From: Brasenia schreberi
Taxonomy: Eukaryota; Streptophyta; Magnoliopsida; Nymphaeales; Cabombaceae
NCBI GenBank assembly: GCA_036023115.1
Contig: JAYKKT010000088.1
Span: 4,067,501-4,131,500 of the forward strand
DNA length: 64,000 nucleotides
Reading direction: 5' to 3'
Shown here: positions 1 to 12,039 of the stretch, piece by piece
Position numbering within the stretch: the first letter of the stretch is position 1
Layout of the letters: each line of letters begins with the position of its first letter
Notes under the pieces: generated by a model
The model's database searches: none
What the model was told of the DNA's origin: nothing
Seen by the model: only the letters and a program-made list of their open reading frames with translations
Program-made: the position numbers and the translations under genes

Positions 1-502
1 AGAAACAACTGTGATAGAAACTTATGAGAGCAAACTATATGATGACAATGGCTGATTTAGAAACTCTTTTAGGGTGGGTGAGTCAAGGGTGGGGCGAACT
101 ATGTATGACAGCCCACCATAGGCTATAGACTGTAGGTTGATTTTTGAAATTTGGGGTGGGGCAAACACTCCACCTCCGCTCAATGTAGATCCACGACAGG
201 TGTAGATGCTGATAACTCATGTTATAAATTATCATACTGATGACCTTACAAGCGTCAGGGATTTGATATGATGATTCATTCACTTGATTCAGTGTATTTC
301 TTGACATGAAAGGCCGGGTGTACGAATATCTGTTTTGATCACAGGACGAACCCAGTACAGCTTGGCCATTGAACCTCGGGTGCATTTTTATGCAGTGCGT
401 TATTTTAGGTGCATGTATCAAAATCATATGCTTGTATTTAGCCCCAGATTCGATCTAGTGAATGTGGTATAGAAAATGCTGTGTAAACCAAAGCGAATTC
501 TG
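1..502. repeat. Non-coding; inverted-repeat arm related to the 503-753 element
   Basis: No gene is supported here. The stretch from about 120 to 195 is the reverse complement, with many mismatches, of about 505-580: both arms share GGATCTACATT, a GAGGTGG block and a GGGGTGGGG block. The left arm therefore looks like a second, oppositely oriented copy of the small element at 503-753, or one arm of a larger foldback. The ORF on the minus strand between 83 and 427 has no recognisable domain and is not called. Confidence 0.4.
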
Positions 503-753
503 CAGCGGATCTACATTAAGCCGAGGTGGGCCGGGCATCCACCCCACCCCAACTTTGAATAATCAACAAAAAGCTATAGTCAACGGTCATGTTTGTGGCC
601 TGTAATGCATAGTTTACCCACTCTAAACAGTTCTCTAGGCTATTTGCAGTGGCCTGAAATTTGGAAAACCAATGAACAAGTTACTGGACGATTGGATGCA
701 TGGCCACTATACATAGTTCTCCCCACCCAGGAAAAATTCTAGATCCGCCGTTG
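503..753. mobile_element. Short hAT-like non-autonomous element (MITE)
   Basis: The segment starts CAGCGGATCTAC and ends AGATCCGCCGTTG, so its ends are imperfect inverted repeats of the CAG(N)GGCGGATC type often seen on plant hAT-derived MITEs. Similar ends appear at 32404-32538, 43702-43858 and 45606-45828. The 8-bp flanks (GAATTCTG and GCTATTTG) do not match, so the exact ends or the hAT assignment may be wrong. It has no coding capacity. Confidence 0.4.
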
Positions 754-1114
754 GCTATTTGCCCCAACCCTAAACTAATTTCTCGATCTGCCGCTGCTTA
801 CAGGAGTACTTGATGCAGGTACAGTTGATTCATATATTTGAGTGTTTGTGTGCAGTCTGGGTGGAGTACTAACGTAATGCATGGATTGCTTGCTTGCACG
901 AGGGATCATATCTATACAAATCCACATGCAGAGTTTGACCAGGAATGAAGGTTCATGATCTAGATTGAAAAATGGAAAAGATTGATGAATGCAGGTTACT
1001 GTTCAAAGGTTGTAGAGTACGTGAAGGCTAATTCGACCACTAGCCACATATGATGTGAAGCTGTCAGGCATAATGTGGAGAGGAAGATGCCTCTTACTCA
1101 ACGATGCCTTGGAC

Positions 1115-2050
1115 GACGACAATAACAACAACCAAGCTTTTTCTTACGTTAGGTAGGATTGGCTACATGGATTATTTGATGCTATATTTGATGCTATAGT
1201 GTGCAATCTTATGTCACATTAGTAGCTATTTTTGAAAAACCTTTCTTTCCAACACTTCATCAGTCCTCATCTTCTTCGTTTAAATTTCTCATTGACAAGT
1301 TTCCATCACCTCTTTATTGGAGCTTCCTTTGGTGGAATTCCTATATGCTCAAGCCTTCGTAAACACATCTCTCTCAATCTTACATTTTATTGGTAGTTCC
1401 CTAACTTTTTCTTCAACAATCTCATTACTGGTACAATCTTTCCTTCTTTAGCCACACATCCACTATAGCATTTTTATTTCTATTATGGGCATCCATTGCA
1501 CATGTTCATGATTGATTGCTCAATACTATGTACCATATAACATTGCTAGTTTAACTGTTACCTTATAATATTTGTCTTTCAACTTTACTGGTATCTTGTT
1601 ATCACATAAATGACTTGATGCACATCATTTGTTTAGTCAACCTATGTTGTTTATGTCTATAATCTATCAAATATTCCATCATTTTAAAGATTAACCTTAA
1701 TTACTTTCTTTTAAATGATGAATGCATATAAATTTTAATTTATATATCATTTATTTCAATGGTATTATTAAACTTGTACTCTATATACCTTGCCTTCATT
1801 TTATTAATTCTAAAACCTCTCATTTACAATATTTGTCTCTACAACTCAAGTTTCTTTAGAACTCCTTCTTTTGACTCGTGTAGTAATATAATATCATCTA
1901 TGAATAATATACACTAAGATACCTTATCGTTGAATATGCTTTGTTAACTCATCTATGATCAAACTAAATATACATGGATTTAGTGTTGATCCATGATGTG
2001 ATTCAATATTAATATAAAAGAAATTGTCAATCCCTTCATTAAGATCAATA
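1115..2050 (-). mobile_element. Decayed RTE-clade LINE fragment, 3' part
   Basis: Read on the minus strand, this ends in the RTE 3' signature (TACATGGATT, then AGGTAGGATTGG ... AAGCTT ... TTGTTGTTAT). Blocks along it align by eye with the long copy at 12600-15312: the stretch around 1920-2040 corresponds to the reverse-transcriptase region at about 13430-13530, and that around 1560-1625 to about 13060-13110. Many substitutions and indels have removed any reading frame, so this is an old insertion. The 5' boundary near 2050 is approximate. No target-site duplication was recognised. Confidence 0.75.
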
Positions 2051-2419
2051 CCTTAGAAGTGTGCATTAATGTCCATAAATTGTTTTTGAATAAGTGAAAG
2101 GAATGTATGGGTGGGTTTGACAAGGGGGAAAACTGGTATTATGCGAAACATACCCTCTAGGTTCACACATATATGAACACACAATTCTCTTTATATATAT
2201 AATACATACACACATTTATACAAAAGTGTATACACGTTTAGCTTGTGAAATATTCACAATACTTAATGTTACTTATAATGCAAAATGTAGGACCCATAAT
2301 TTACAATACTTCAGTTTACTATTGAGTATTTAATATACTCCATAAGCTATATATATATATTCTAGTAGAGCCCACAATTTCACATTGTAAACACCATTGA
2401 GTATTTGACTATATAACAC

Positions 2420-2880
2420 AACCTCTCTCTCTAGCATCCACCCAACCCCTGGTCTCTCTCTCATATGTTTGTCTCTCATCTGCTGAATTCTCTCCCCCCA
2501 TCTCTCCGTTTCCAACCACCATACGCCCTCCCTCTTGTCTCTGGCTACCAGACTCCTTCCTCTCATTTCTCTTTTGTCATTGTTGGACCCTCTCCCTCTT
2601 GTATCTCTCTCCCATACCCTTTGCTGGACTGTCACGTTGTTCTCTATCCCGCCCATGTCCCAAACTCTCTCATCTTTGTTCCACCAATGCCCTAACTCAT
2701 CGGTGTCCCTAGCATGTCCTAATCTCTCTCTCTTTTGTATTGTTGAGCATGTGAGAGATCCCTCGCCTGCCCTAATCAAGGGCTAAACACATTGGTAATC
2801 TTCGTTGTTGGGTGCATATTGTCTTGTATACCTTGTTGCTTGAAAGATTAGCTAAGAGGACCATCTATATATATTATTTG
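2420..2880 (+). repeat. Left terminal inverted repeat of the Mutator-like element
   Basis: CT-rich arm. Shared landmarks with the right arm read in reverse complement are CCAAACTCTCTCATCTTTG, CCTAGCATGTC, CCCTCGCCT, CCCTAATCAAGG, GTTGGGTGCATA and a GAAAGATTAGC-like block, in the same order and with similar spacing. The open frames on both strands of this arm (up to 149 residues) are low-complexity products of the CT-rich composition and are not genes. Confidence 0.7.
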
Positions 2881-3342
2881 TCTTATATGGTAGCCAAGTT
2901 TGCCTAGCATGTGTTTGTTTGATGGCAGTTAAGATAGCCAACTCTAGTCAAACAATTGGCAATCACTTTTTCCATTGTCTTAACAAAGTGAGTACAAATA
3001 TATTGTATTAAAACATGTCATATGTTATATGTATTGTAGCACTTGTGTCAATGTATTTCTCTTGTCTGTATGTTACGTCAATCTTGAAGAAGTATCATTT
3101 GGACAAAAGATATGAAAACCAACCAACTGAAGGATCATGTTGATGAAGGCATTGTCACTACATCGAACTATGCAAGTTACAAGTGCACCATGTGTTGCGA
3201 ATTGGAGTTGGAACTTGACAAAACAAAAAAGTTATGCATTGCAATTGCAAAGAAGGAGAATAAGGATAGAATGATTGGAAAGTAGAACAAGCCAAAGATT
3301 GTTGATATTTTGGGATCTTGATATTTTAATGTGACATTTAAG

Positions 3343-3680
3343 CTATTTTGGTATGTTGTTGTGGACTATTGTGATGCTTAATATATAATATGCATCTACA
3401 ATTGATAAGTTATTATGTTGTGGACTATAATGGTATTTATGATTTTAATGTATGGTCTGTTGTGGACTACTTTGGCATTTAACCAATAATTTCACAGTTA
3501 TGATATTTGGCAACTTCCATTATTGATAAAGCTATTATTTTGTGGACTATTGTGTTCCTTAGGATTTTACTGTATGGACTACTCTCGACTATTTTGGTGT
3601 TTAATGAACAAGTTGGCGGTTATTGTGATATTTAGAAACCTTCATTATTGTTAAAGCTATTATATTTTGGTCTATAAGTT
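3343..3680. repeat. Degenerate tandem repeat, about 121-125 bp period, about 2.7 copies
   Basis: Landmark ATTGATAA(A)G(C)TATTAT recurs at 3401, 3522 and 3647 (third copy ATTGTTAAAG), followed each time by a TTTTGTGGACTAT-like block and a TTTGGTGTTTAA-like block. The copies are clearly diverged. The repeat lies inside the Mutator-like element between its left arm and the transposase remains. Confidence 0.6.
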
Positions 3681-5400
3681 GCACCTTTGCCTGTCCTAGG
3701 TGCATTGGAGTTGCATGTGAAATTAAAGGTGTTCTCTCTCTTAAACTCCAACAATCTTCTTGAAACAATGAAGGCGCCGGTCATGTATGTTTGCTTTCTT
3801 CTATATAACCCCACAAAATCTCAACCATTCCTTGCTTGTCTATTCTCTCTAGCAACCAAGGTGTGCTCACAAACTTGAAGCAAGCACTTTTGCATGATAC
3901 CTAGAATTTATTGAAGTTGAATTTCTAGCCTCTATAAAGGTTTGCGTGGAGGTCATGGAGTTGGTTGACCAGTTCAAGACACCAAAAAGATCTTGGTTCA
4001 GTTAAAGGGTTTTGAGCTCAACAGAAATCAAATGTAATTATTTATTGTTTAAACTATCGATACTCAATTCATATTGTATTGTTTATGTAATTGTGTTACT
4101 TTTTTTTATAGAGAATTAATAAAGAAGCAATATGTGATCCAATAAGTTTCATTAATCTCAATTCATTTATGATACAAACAAGGTACTTGTTCTCACTAAC
4201 ATATATAAACTTAGGTTCCACACACAGAGGCAAACGATACGCAAGCATAAAAATAAGAGCCAAAGCACTTGAATCAACCAATCCTTGTTGGTAAACTTAA
4301 AAGAGATGCAATAAGAAGACTTTGCACACATTTTTCACTTGCTCCTTCTAGAAGCAAATTTGGCCTTAATGAATAAATTCAAAGGAAATCAAGACTTACA
4401 AGTACAAATATGAACTTTATAAAAAGAGGATGACAAGTCAAACTAGATTAGCCAGAACTTACAAATAATGTAGGTTTGTGTGTGTGATAGAGAAATGGTG
4501 ACTAAACCTAAAACTTAACACAATCAACCAGAAAGAAATAAGAGAAGCTACCAATCAATAACAACCTTATACCAATTAAAGATAAAATCAAAATTTTGTG
4601 GTGAAGAGAGAGGGAGAGAGTAAGAGAGATTCAACATGCAAGATTCACGAGATAAAGGCATCTTGCTGATTCTGTTACAAGTGTAACCATGCATCTATCC
4701 AAAAGGAAACAGGTATTACATCTTACTCATTCAATTACATCATTGCCAATATGGTAGCATCTATCACATCAACCCATCACAAACTAAAACAAAGACAACA
4801 TAATAGCAATTTGAATGAGAAACTAAATTACAATGAGAAACTAAAGAGATTCCCCATGTTTCTCCATATTCTTGCATCCAAAACACTAGTAATAGCAATT
4901 TGAATTTAGTTAACAATTATAGTGACAAAGAACATGGTCATAATAACATCAGTTATAACAATAATGTTATTAGTTTCACAATATACACCATCACATCTTG
5001 AGTTGAAAACTTGATTTCATTTAGACCTGCACATGAGAAACAAAGAAGTTAGTGCAAAGTAACTTGATCATTCCTTATTGTAGTAAACACCTATTAATAA
5101 TGTAACAAGCACTAGGTTTTTGGATATCTTTAACGCTGTAATGAAATGCAATGACTTTTACCTTTGATTTTATTGAGAACTCACATTCTCCCTCAGAGTT
5201 GTGCACACATGACAATATAAAAAGTCAATAAGCTATTGCTAAACACATAATGACATGATGAGTACTTTTACCTTATCACATTTTTTTTATCATGATCAAT
5301 CCCCTTATAAAGTGATATTTCCTAACAGGTACATGTGCAATGATATCATAATATCAAATCATAGATAAAAGTTAAACCAACAACTTTCATTCAACAATAA
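3681..5400. other. AT-rich interior of the Mutator-like element, no gene recognised
   Basis: I see only short frames here (about 60 residues), none with a recognisable domain. Low-complexity GA sequence occurs at about 4603-4630. It may contain captured host DNA, as Mutator-like elements often do, but I could not name any. Confidence 0.4.
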
Positions 5401-7950
5401 ACATATAATGATAATGTCACAATATAACACTTTTGAAACAATTATTATTTGTGGACTACCGTTCTTTTGGGTTGTTATAGCAGTTGAGAAAGTTATATCT
5501 TGACCATTGTTGGCATTTGACATATTTTAGTAGGGCTTTTACCACTTAATCCCAACTTAATTCCTTTTCTACTTTCCTTAATACGCACCTTTTCCTGATA
5601 TTGTATTATGATTCTAGTCATACCTTCAATCGAACATACGATACTTATATTTTGAAGCTCATTTAGACTCTCTTGACTAGAAACATTTCCAACTTCATTT
5701 TCATCTAAGATCTTAGGACATAATTCTGCATTCCTATTTTAGAAATGGATAGTTATTCAATTAATGGTATCCAATGCTTCTCTATAACTCTCATTATACT
5801 TCAAGGCTTCTTTTATGAATTTGTACATCTTCAAAGAAAATATGTCTCTTTAAAAGTATGTATATACCTCGGTCTATATTTGATATGAGAGAACCATATT
5901 GATTTATTGGATCATTTTTCACATTTCTTGTGCATCTTTTAAAATATATTGATTTGGCAACTGGTGAATGTTTTTAGCTCTAAATATTGCCAATATATGA
6001 GTACATATACTTTTTCTTTTGGAAGGAAGAACATAAAAAGATGACTTTTACAATTGACACTGATAAATAGACAACTCTTCAGTGCTTATTATGCATATAA
6101 TAATGTATTTATTTCTTTATCTCTCTAGATATGGATCACTTTGTATCTTCCCATGGCCTCATCAACATGTACAAGCTTAAAATGGCAAACAACGTATTTT
6201 CCAAGTTCACATTGAAACTTCTCAAACAATGTAGGTGTAAAAATGTCTCATAATATGGGCTAATAAGAGTGGGATGTCTTAGGCACATGATTTAACCCCT
6301 TCTTTTGTAAGAAAATCGCAATAGTTTTCTTGGTATGAATTACTTTCAATGCATACTTAAACTTCTTTATGAAAAGGCTTACATGAGTTTTATAATTAAA
6401 CCAATTAGAAAGCATATTATTCATACTTCACTCATTAAGTTATAGTCATTCCTGTAGCAAATGTGTCAGGAGAATAATGAGAAGTTCAAGACTCATGATG
6501 TGACCAAAGATCAGTCACTCAATTCATCTCAAGCATCTTAAGAAATAATTATATCATCTCATGCTATCTTTTTCTTGAATTCCTCTTTCCTTTTTAAGTG
6601 ATAAAATCATCTATTTCATTTTCTTCAAAATCTCTGGATTTTGTATATATAAGCCACTGAGATGTTTCAAAAATTTTCTCGGACATGTCATATACAATAA
6701 CGGTTAACTGTATTCATAAAACCTTATTTTGTTACCACCTTCATAGTGGAATCTTGGTCGGTTAGAAGAACATTTGGAGCCCAACTACTCAAAGCTTTGA
6801 ACCACAACTTAAACAATCATATGTAAGACTTTGTCTTTTTATCTCGTGACAATGCATATTCTATTATAATTGATTGACTGTGGTAATTGATACTGATAAA
6901 TGGTGCAAATGACATTTATACATTACATTGAATGAAATCACATCCCAAATATTGTACCATCCACCCAAAAACAATTACATGCTTGCTTATCTTTATCTAT
7001 TTGAATGACACCATAGAAGTTTGCTTCTTCTGAACTTTTGTTTTGAAAACATTCTAATGCAGTCTGTCAATCAATTCATGTGTAACTCTTTCTTGCTTTT
7101 CTTAGATAGCTATATAGGTAAGTTAAAAGAACATATTGAATTCAATCATCTATTTTCATAAGCTTAATCATATCATATGCCTTCAATCCAACCCTAGAAT
7201 AATTATCTACCATCATCCGCTTGTTTGGGGAGGTGAGTCCATTTGTTGATTTATGCATATTAAACTTTGAAGGCAAATGTGACAGATGATTATGTATTGC
7301 ATCAAGTTTAGTAAGAACATATTTCTTCTTCTGACACAAAACAACTATTATTCTTGTCAATCACATCTCGTACTAACGTTTTGCTTTTTCACATTACCCT
7401 TTCTCATTGCATGTAACTATTGCCCAAGCAATCATATCTTGTATTGACCTTTTACTTTTTCACATTGTCTCTCTTCTCTATACCCTTCTCACTGCATGTA
7501 AATAATATAGAACATAGTTGTCCTCTAGCTTTTCTATTGAAATATTTTTTGTAAACTAAAACCCCTAAAGCTAGTATACGAATTATGAAACATATACTTG
7601 ATTGTATGATTTAAACTCTAGCCAATAGTAAGTATAGACTCTAATAGCACAGTTAGAACAAACTTTTTCCGGTCTTCTCTATCAACGTCAATATTAGTGT
7701 TGTAGCTATGACCTTCATCTAATTGCCTTGCTTGATCAATCTTATCACCATTGAACTCTATATCACTTCATTGCAATGTCTTTACTTTCTTCATCTTTAT
7801 CCACATTCAACTCTCTTAGAGTGTCACTACCATCCATTCGAGAAGCCAGTTCCCCTCCAAAATTCATATCGACATACATGTCAAACCTTCCATCGATATT
7901 TTTTCTTGAATGATTCTTAACTTCAGTCCAAGTTTCAAAGAAGCTTCTTT
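5400..7950 (-). pseudogene. FAR1/FHY3-type MULE transposase, inactivated
   Basis: On the minus strand, short motifs of the FAR1/MULE transposase family follow one another in the right order across several frames. A KLDAIHNHLSHLP block at about 7265-7310 matches the end of the FAR1 DNA-binding domain (HNH motif). NFYGVIQIDKD at about 6990-7040 matches the FxYxxxxDxD region before the transposase core. VLLTDQDS at about 6745-6770 is the TDQD catalytic-core motif. RYCI-stop-HVRE at about 6684-6712 corresponds to the usual C-x-WH block with the tryptophan codon changed to a stop. These proteins cut and paste Mutator-like elements; FHY3 and FAR1 are domesticated relatives that act as light-signalling factors. 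Numerous stops and frameshifts show this copy is dead. The outer limits are approximate, and no intact SWIM zinc-finger region was found. Confidence 0.7.
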
Positions 7951-8424
7951 AAAATCGGAAAAAGGAAAACAAACAAAAAAATTTAATAGGGTCTTTCAAA
8001 CATGAACTACATTGGGTTAATCATGTAATTTTCTTTATGCAAGAACATAATCATGCTAGCGTGTTCTCTTATAATTCAAATTATGAGTCACCATTAGGAA
8101 ACAACTACACTGCATCAACAATTCTCAAGAACGATGGTTAATCTATTTAACAAAAGCATAACCAACATTCTACTCAGTAAAACCATCGGCCGGAGCTTAT
8201 AATTAATGGCAATACAACAAGCCTAGAAGCTAAAAAACCAAAATTTTGACAAAGAGAAACACTAAAAGGCGAAAGCACAACTACACATTAAGCCACTAAT
8301 TAAGAGCTAGACAAGCAATCACAACAATTTCATGTTTTTCAAAAATAAAAAAGAAACGAGAAATAAAAAAATTTGCATATCAGACAAGAAAAGCAAGAAG
8401 AGTGCACAATTGGCCGAAAATAGC

Positions 8425-8788
8425 CATCTTCGCTAATCTTCCGAGTAATAAGGTGTACAGACAGTATGCACCCAACAATATTTAGAGCGAGAGATTACTG
8501 GTGTGTTTAGTCCTTGATTAGGGTAGGCGAGGGATCATGCCCCTGCCAACAATGGAAGAGAGGGAGAAATCAGGGCAGCCTAGGGACAGAGACATGCTAG
8601 GGCATCAGTAGGACAAAGATGAGAGAGTTTGAGACATGAGTAGGTCAAAGATGGGTGTGACAATCCGGCAGAGGGTGGAGAAGAGAGAAACGAGGAGATA
8701 GTCCAGGCGATAGAGAGATGAGAGGGAGTTTGGTGGCTAGAGATAGAGAGATGAGAGGGAGAGACACTGGTCACCGATATATATATAT

Positions 8789-8870
<82 letters not shown>
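8425..8870 (-). repeat. Right terminal inverted repeat of the Mutator-like element
   Basis: Reverse complement of the 2420-2880 arm, with additional GA microsatellite expansion (8778-8866). The open frame on the minus strand at 8580-8774 is the CT-rich translation of this arm and is not a gene. Confidence 0.7.
8778..8866. repeat. (AT)n(GA)n microsatellite
   Basis: An AT run of about six units passes into about 37 GA units with one or two interruptions. It sits inside the right arm of the Mutator-like element and probably expanded after insertion. Confidence 0.95.
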
Positions 8871-8944
8871 GGGCAGGAGAGAGAGAGGCTTTTATCTATT
8901 GAGATGAGCAGTTTGAATTTTGCGTGATCGGTGAGTGAGATTCA

Positions 8945-8990
8945 TAGCCGACCCTGTCTAGTATGGGAAAAGGCTTAGTTGTTGTTGGTG
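8945..8990 (+). mobile_element. 46-bp RTE 3'-end scrap with 14-bp target duplication
   Basis: The segment TAGCCGACCCTGTCTAGTAT... through AAAAGGCTTAGTTGTTGTTG is the terminal part of the RTE LINE consensus seen throughout this window. It is flanked by GTGAGTGAGATTCA (8931-8944) and GTGAGTAAGATTCA (8991-9004), identical at 13 of 14 positions, as expected for a target-site duplication. This makes it an extremely 5'-truncated RTE insertion. A truncated SINE with the same tail is the alternative. Confidence 0.7.
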
Positions 8991-9004
8991 GTGAGTAAGA
9001 TTCA

Positions 9005-9312
9005 GCAGGCAAATGTTTGAGCGTGTACAAGTACGTTGTCTGCAATTCTGCTACCTTCCCCACTTGAATAGCCAATCACCATGCTCAACCACCTTCATCT
9101 ACCTCCTCCGCTCCTTTCCAACACTAGTGGCAGTTTTAGTGGCTACGGCCTATATATAATTTGAGAGAGATTGGGCAGTGGTGGTGGTGGCAGCTAGTGT
9201 CCAAAATGAATGAAGGAGAGTAGAAGAAGGTAGCTGAGTGCATGGCTATGGCGGTTCAAGTGACAGAAAATGGGCATTACGCGCCATTTCTGCTGGCTAT
9301 ATATATATATAT

Positions 9313-9363
<51 letters not shown>

Positions 9364-10086
9364 TTTCTCATTTGTCTAATTGAGATATGTTAGCATGTGA
9401 AAGGAAGAAAGAGCAATGAGGTTAGTGTTGCAGTTAGGATTTGAGCTGGCCTTGACAGTAGCATTTCCATTTATAGATTAATACACTTAGCTTCAGTTTT
9501 ATATTTTCAAAATTCTCAACTTCCAATGCTCAAAAACGTTTTTTTGGGTTTTCTTGCTAGACGGTAAATTTAAAATTTCCGATAGGCGCATTTCAAGTTT
9601 CGGAATAATTTTCTGTCTAGCATACATTTTGTGACAATTAACATGAGATATATAATAATTAATTTCAGATACTTCGGAATAAAGATTAACACATCTCTAA
9701 AGAGATTAATAAGATTTCTGGATGAAATTTCATAATATATTAGTTTTGCATGTTTAGAAATGTATGTGGGTTGCATAAAGACCTGGAAAACCAACACATA
9801 TAGATATGGTTATGATAGACACAACTTTATAAAAAAAATTGACTTATAAAAGAAATTGTTGATAATTATGTTTTTGTTAAGATTAGTCAGAATTGGTTAA
9901 GAATATCATAGCATTCATGCTACCTATAGAAGACAAATAGGTTTTCTCTTTTAACATTCAAGATGAGCAACCTTGGTGACACCATAAAACCCTTGGGTTT
10001 AGGGTTCACCATAATAGATCTAAGAGCATCTTTTGAGTGATCCGAAAAGTTACTGCCTTAATCATAATAACAATATAAGTGTAAGT
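9005..10086. other. No gene recognised; contains (TA)(GATA)(GA) microsatellite
   Basis: A compound microsatellite (TA, GATA, GA units) occupies about 9298-9360. The rest is AT-rich with only short frames that resemble nothing I know. Confidence 0.5.
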
Positions 10087-10757
10087 AGACATGGCCGGTT
10101 AAGAACCTGCTCTGTGATTTGAATTGGAATAGAACCGGACCAAAAACCAACCAAAATTAGAAGTGGCTAATGATGCCATGCTTCTTCTATTAAGATTCCA
10201 ACATGGAACCTAAACTGGTGGTTCGTATTGGTTTTGGTTCCATTTTATATGTTTTTTATAATTATTTATTTTTTCAGTCTTTTCGGTTTCAGTATCTCCT
10301 TGAAGGATTTTATGTTTACATATATCTTCTTTGTGTTTAAGAAGTGGCACCAATAGAGGATAAAATAAGAGAATATCATTTAAGGTGGTTTGAACATATA
10401 GAAAGAATTAAAAGAAGAACCTATAAGAAAGTATGAAAAACTAGATTTTGAAAGTATTAAAAGAGGTAGAAAACAACGACAAAAGTGTTGGAAAGAAACA
10501 ATAAAGAATGATCTAGCTTATTGTGAGTTAACTGCTAACATGACACATGATAGGGCTACGTGGAAACAAAGAATCCATGTAGCCGACCCCGTCTAGTATG
10601 GGGAAAGGCTTAGTTGTTGTTGTTATTGTTGTAGTCTTTTAGGTTTGAGTGCAAACTCTAAGTGAACTCTAAATGTGATTATAAGCTCTGTAACAGAAAC
10701 TGAATCGGGTTGTTCGGTTCCAGTTCTTTGGGGCAAACAAGAACCGAACATGTCTAA
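10087..10757. repeat. GGTTCCGG-family repeat, interrupted by an RTE fragment
   Basis: The left end reads AGACATGGCCGGTTAAGAAC and the right end AAGAACCGAACATGTCT, so the termini are inverted (ACATG-CCGGTT against AACCG-ACATGT). The interior is rich in GGTTC/GAACC words. The RTE 3' fragment at 10341-10632 sits inside. Similar sequence recurs at about 11281-11780, 40180-40480, 41985-42040, 42530-42925, 43016-43322 and 45318-45560. I do not recognise the family; it has no coding content. Confidence 0.5.
10341..10632 (+). mobile_element. RTE-clade LINE, 5'-truncated 3' fragment
   Basis: Plus-strand copy of the RTE 3' end: the stretch coding GTGGCACCAATAGAGGATAA in the consensus starts near 10341, and the element ends in GCCGACCCCGTCTAGTATGG, AAAGGCTTAG and TTG repeats. 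It aligns by eye with 12600-12920 (reverse complement) and 18300-18594. Frame breaks are present. No clear target duplication was found. It lies inside a GGTTCCGG-family repeat, so it is younger than that repeat. Confidence 0.85.
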
Positions 10758-11280
10758 TGCAAAATAGCTCTCTTGAATAGGCATTCTTTGTTAAAAGGGA
10801 AAAATCAATCATGTGATATCTCATATAAGCACTTCCAATTTTAAGAAATTGAACCATTTAAGGTGGCGTCCTCATTCTCTAACAAAGATAAGCGATTCAT
10901 TTTAAGGTGAAGAAATATCAAGTAATCATTCTTAATGAGGCCACTTAGAATAATTTAAGTGCTTTAAAGAGTTTGGTTCTCATAAGAGAAATAATGAAGG
11001 GGTTTGATTTATGGTTTCAGTGATCGAAGCGAACCAAACCACTAAGAAAACTTTTTGAGAAAAAAAATGTAGTACTATATTCAGAAGGCAAGCAGAGTGA
11101 GGAGATCCATGGCGACTTGTAGAATGGGTTGTAAGGGTTTGAATAAAGCATATCTTTCTTGGCCTTTTGGCTAAGATCAAGTGTAGTTATCATATTAATA
11201 TATGATCCGTGGTTATTGACTATATAATATTAAATTAATTTTTTTGGAAAGGGTGCAACGAATCCTAAATAAATAGAATC

Positions 11281-11780
11281 GTGGTTAAGAACCGAACTAG
11301 AATGGAGCCATTGATTCGGTTCACTTCGATAATGATCATGTCACAGTTTGGTTCGGTTCTCAAAATACTAAGAACTACAATTAATGGTTTGGTTCAAACT
11401 TGAGGCTGAAACGGAACCAAACTGAACCATGAACACCACCCTTACTGTAGAGGTTGCTGGTTTGAACTCGGACAACCTATCGGAAAACAGAACCAGTTAG
11501 AAACCGATTGTTCCAAGTACTTTTCTTTTTGCTTTTAGATCCCCGTCTCTGTTTCATATTGTCAAATGAAACTGGAGGCAGACAGACTTTGAACCGGACC
11601 TAGGAGCCGGTGGACCTAGACGCGGACTTGAACTCCAAGGGAGGCCCGGTTTGTTTATGTTCCGGGTTCTTGTCGGACTGGAACCGCTCTTTGGGATCCA
11701 GTGGTCCCGGTTCACTCGGAACCGGGGAAATCGGCCTTTTTACAAAAAAAAGAAGGAAAAGAAAGAGTAAGGTAGTGTTC
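11281..11780. repeat. GGTTCCGG-family repeats, GC-rich
   Basis: Dense GGTTC/GAACC/CCGG words without coding logic: for example GGTTCGGTTCTC at about 11348-11360, GGAACCAAACTGAACC at about 11413-11429, and a GC-rich block from about 11590 to 11730 with CCCGGTTCACTCGGAACCGG. The overlapping frames on both strands (about 60 residues each) are products of this repeat. Confidence 0.45.
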
Positions 11781-11809
11781 ATTATCGGTCAGTCACGGTG
11801 AGAGATTCC

Positions 11810-12039
11810 GGCGACATCTGCGGCGCCTGGTGCTACGATGACATCTCTCAGAGTTTAACGCACTCATCCCTACGCTTGCACCAACCCAATTTGGGTTTTT
11901 AGGGCACGACTGGATTGCGCTGCCGTGGGGTTCCATTAAGGTTTCTGTTTCGAATGGGGGAGCTCCTGGTGTAGGCGAGGCGTCGGATTTCCACCGTAAT
12001 GTGAGATAGCATCTCTTTCGAGTCTCTACGGTTGGCATG
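11810..12039 (+). promoter_or_regulatory. Candidate leader exon ending in ATG|GTAAGG, gene unknown
   Basis: This GC-rich segment stands out from its AT-rich surroundings and reads like a plant 5' untranslated exon (GAGAGATTCCGGCGACATC near the start). It ends at GGCATG followed by GTAAGG, a good splice-donor match. No long frame crosses it in sense orientation. The next supported exon on the same strand is that of the SnRK1 beta-3 gene at 29226, so this could be its first exon with an intron of about 17 kb filled by transposons. That link is inference only; an unrelated lost gene is equally possible. Confidence 0.3.

Larger units (their letters stand above)
2420..8870 (-). mobile_element. Mutator-like element (FAR1 type) with long CT-rich terminal inverted repeats
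   Basis: Two inverted arms of about 450 bp (about 2420-2880 and about 8425-8870) flank roughly 5.5 kb that contains a degenerate FAR1/MULE transposase on the minus strand. Long terminal inverted repeats around a FAR1-type transposase are the hallmark of plant Mutator-like elements such as Jittery and the FHY3/FAR1 ancestors. The outer ends run into CT/GA microsatellite, so I could not define exact termini or the expected 9-bp target duplication. The transposase carries many stops, so the element is not autonomous. Between the left arm and the transposase lie a three-unit tandem repeat (3343-3680) and AT-rich sequence without recognisable genes. Confidence 0.7.

Noticed and set aside
2330..2786. 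Overlapping frames of 149 (minus) and 76-83 (plus) residues
   Set aside because: They are translations of a CT-rich terminal inverted repeat, present on both strands and without conserved domains.
3343..3680. CRISPR-like or satellite array
   Set aside because: Units of about 122 bp without spacer structure in a plant genome; simply a degenerate tandem repeat.
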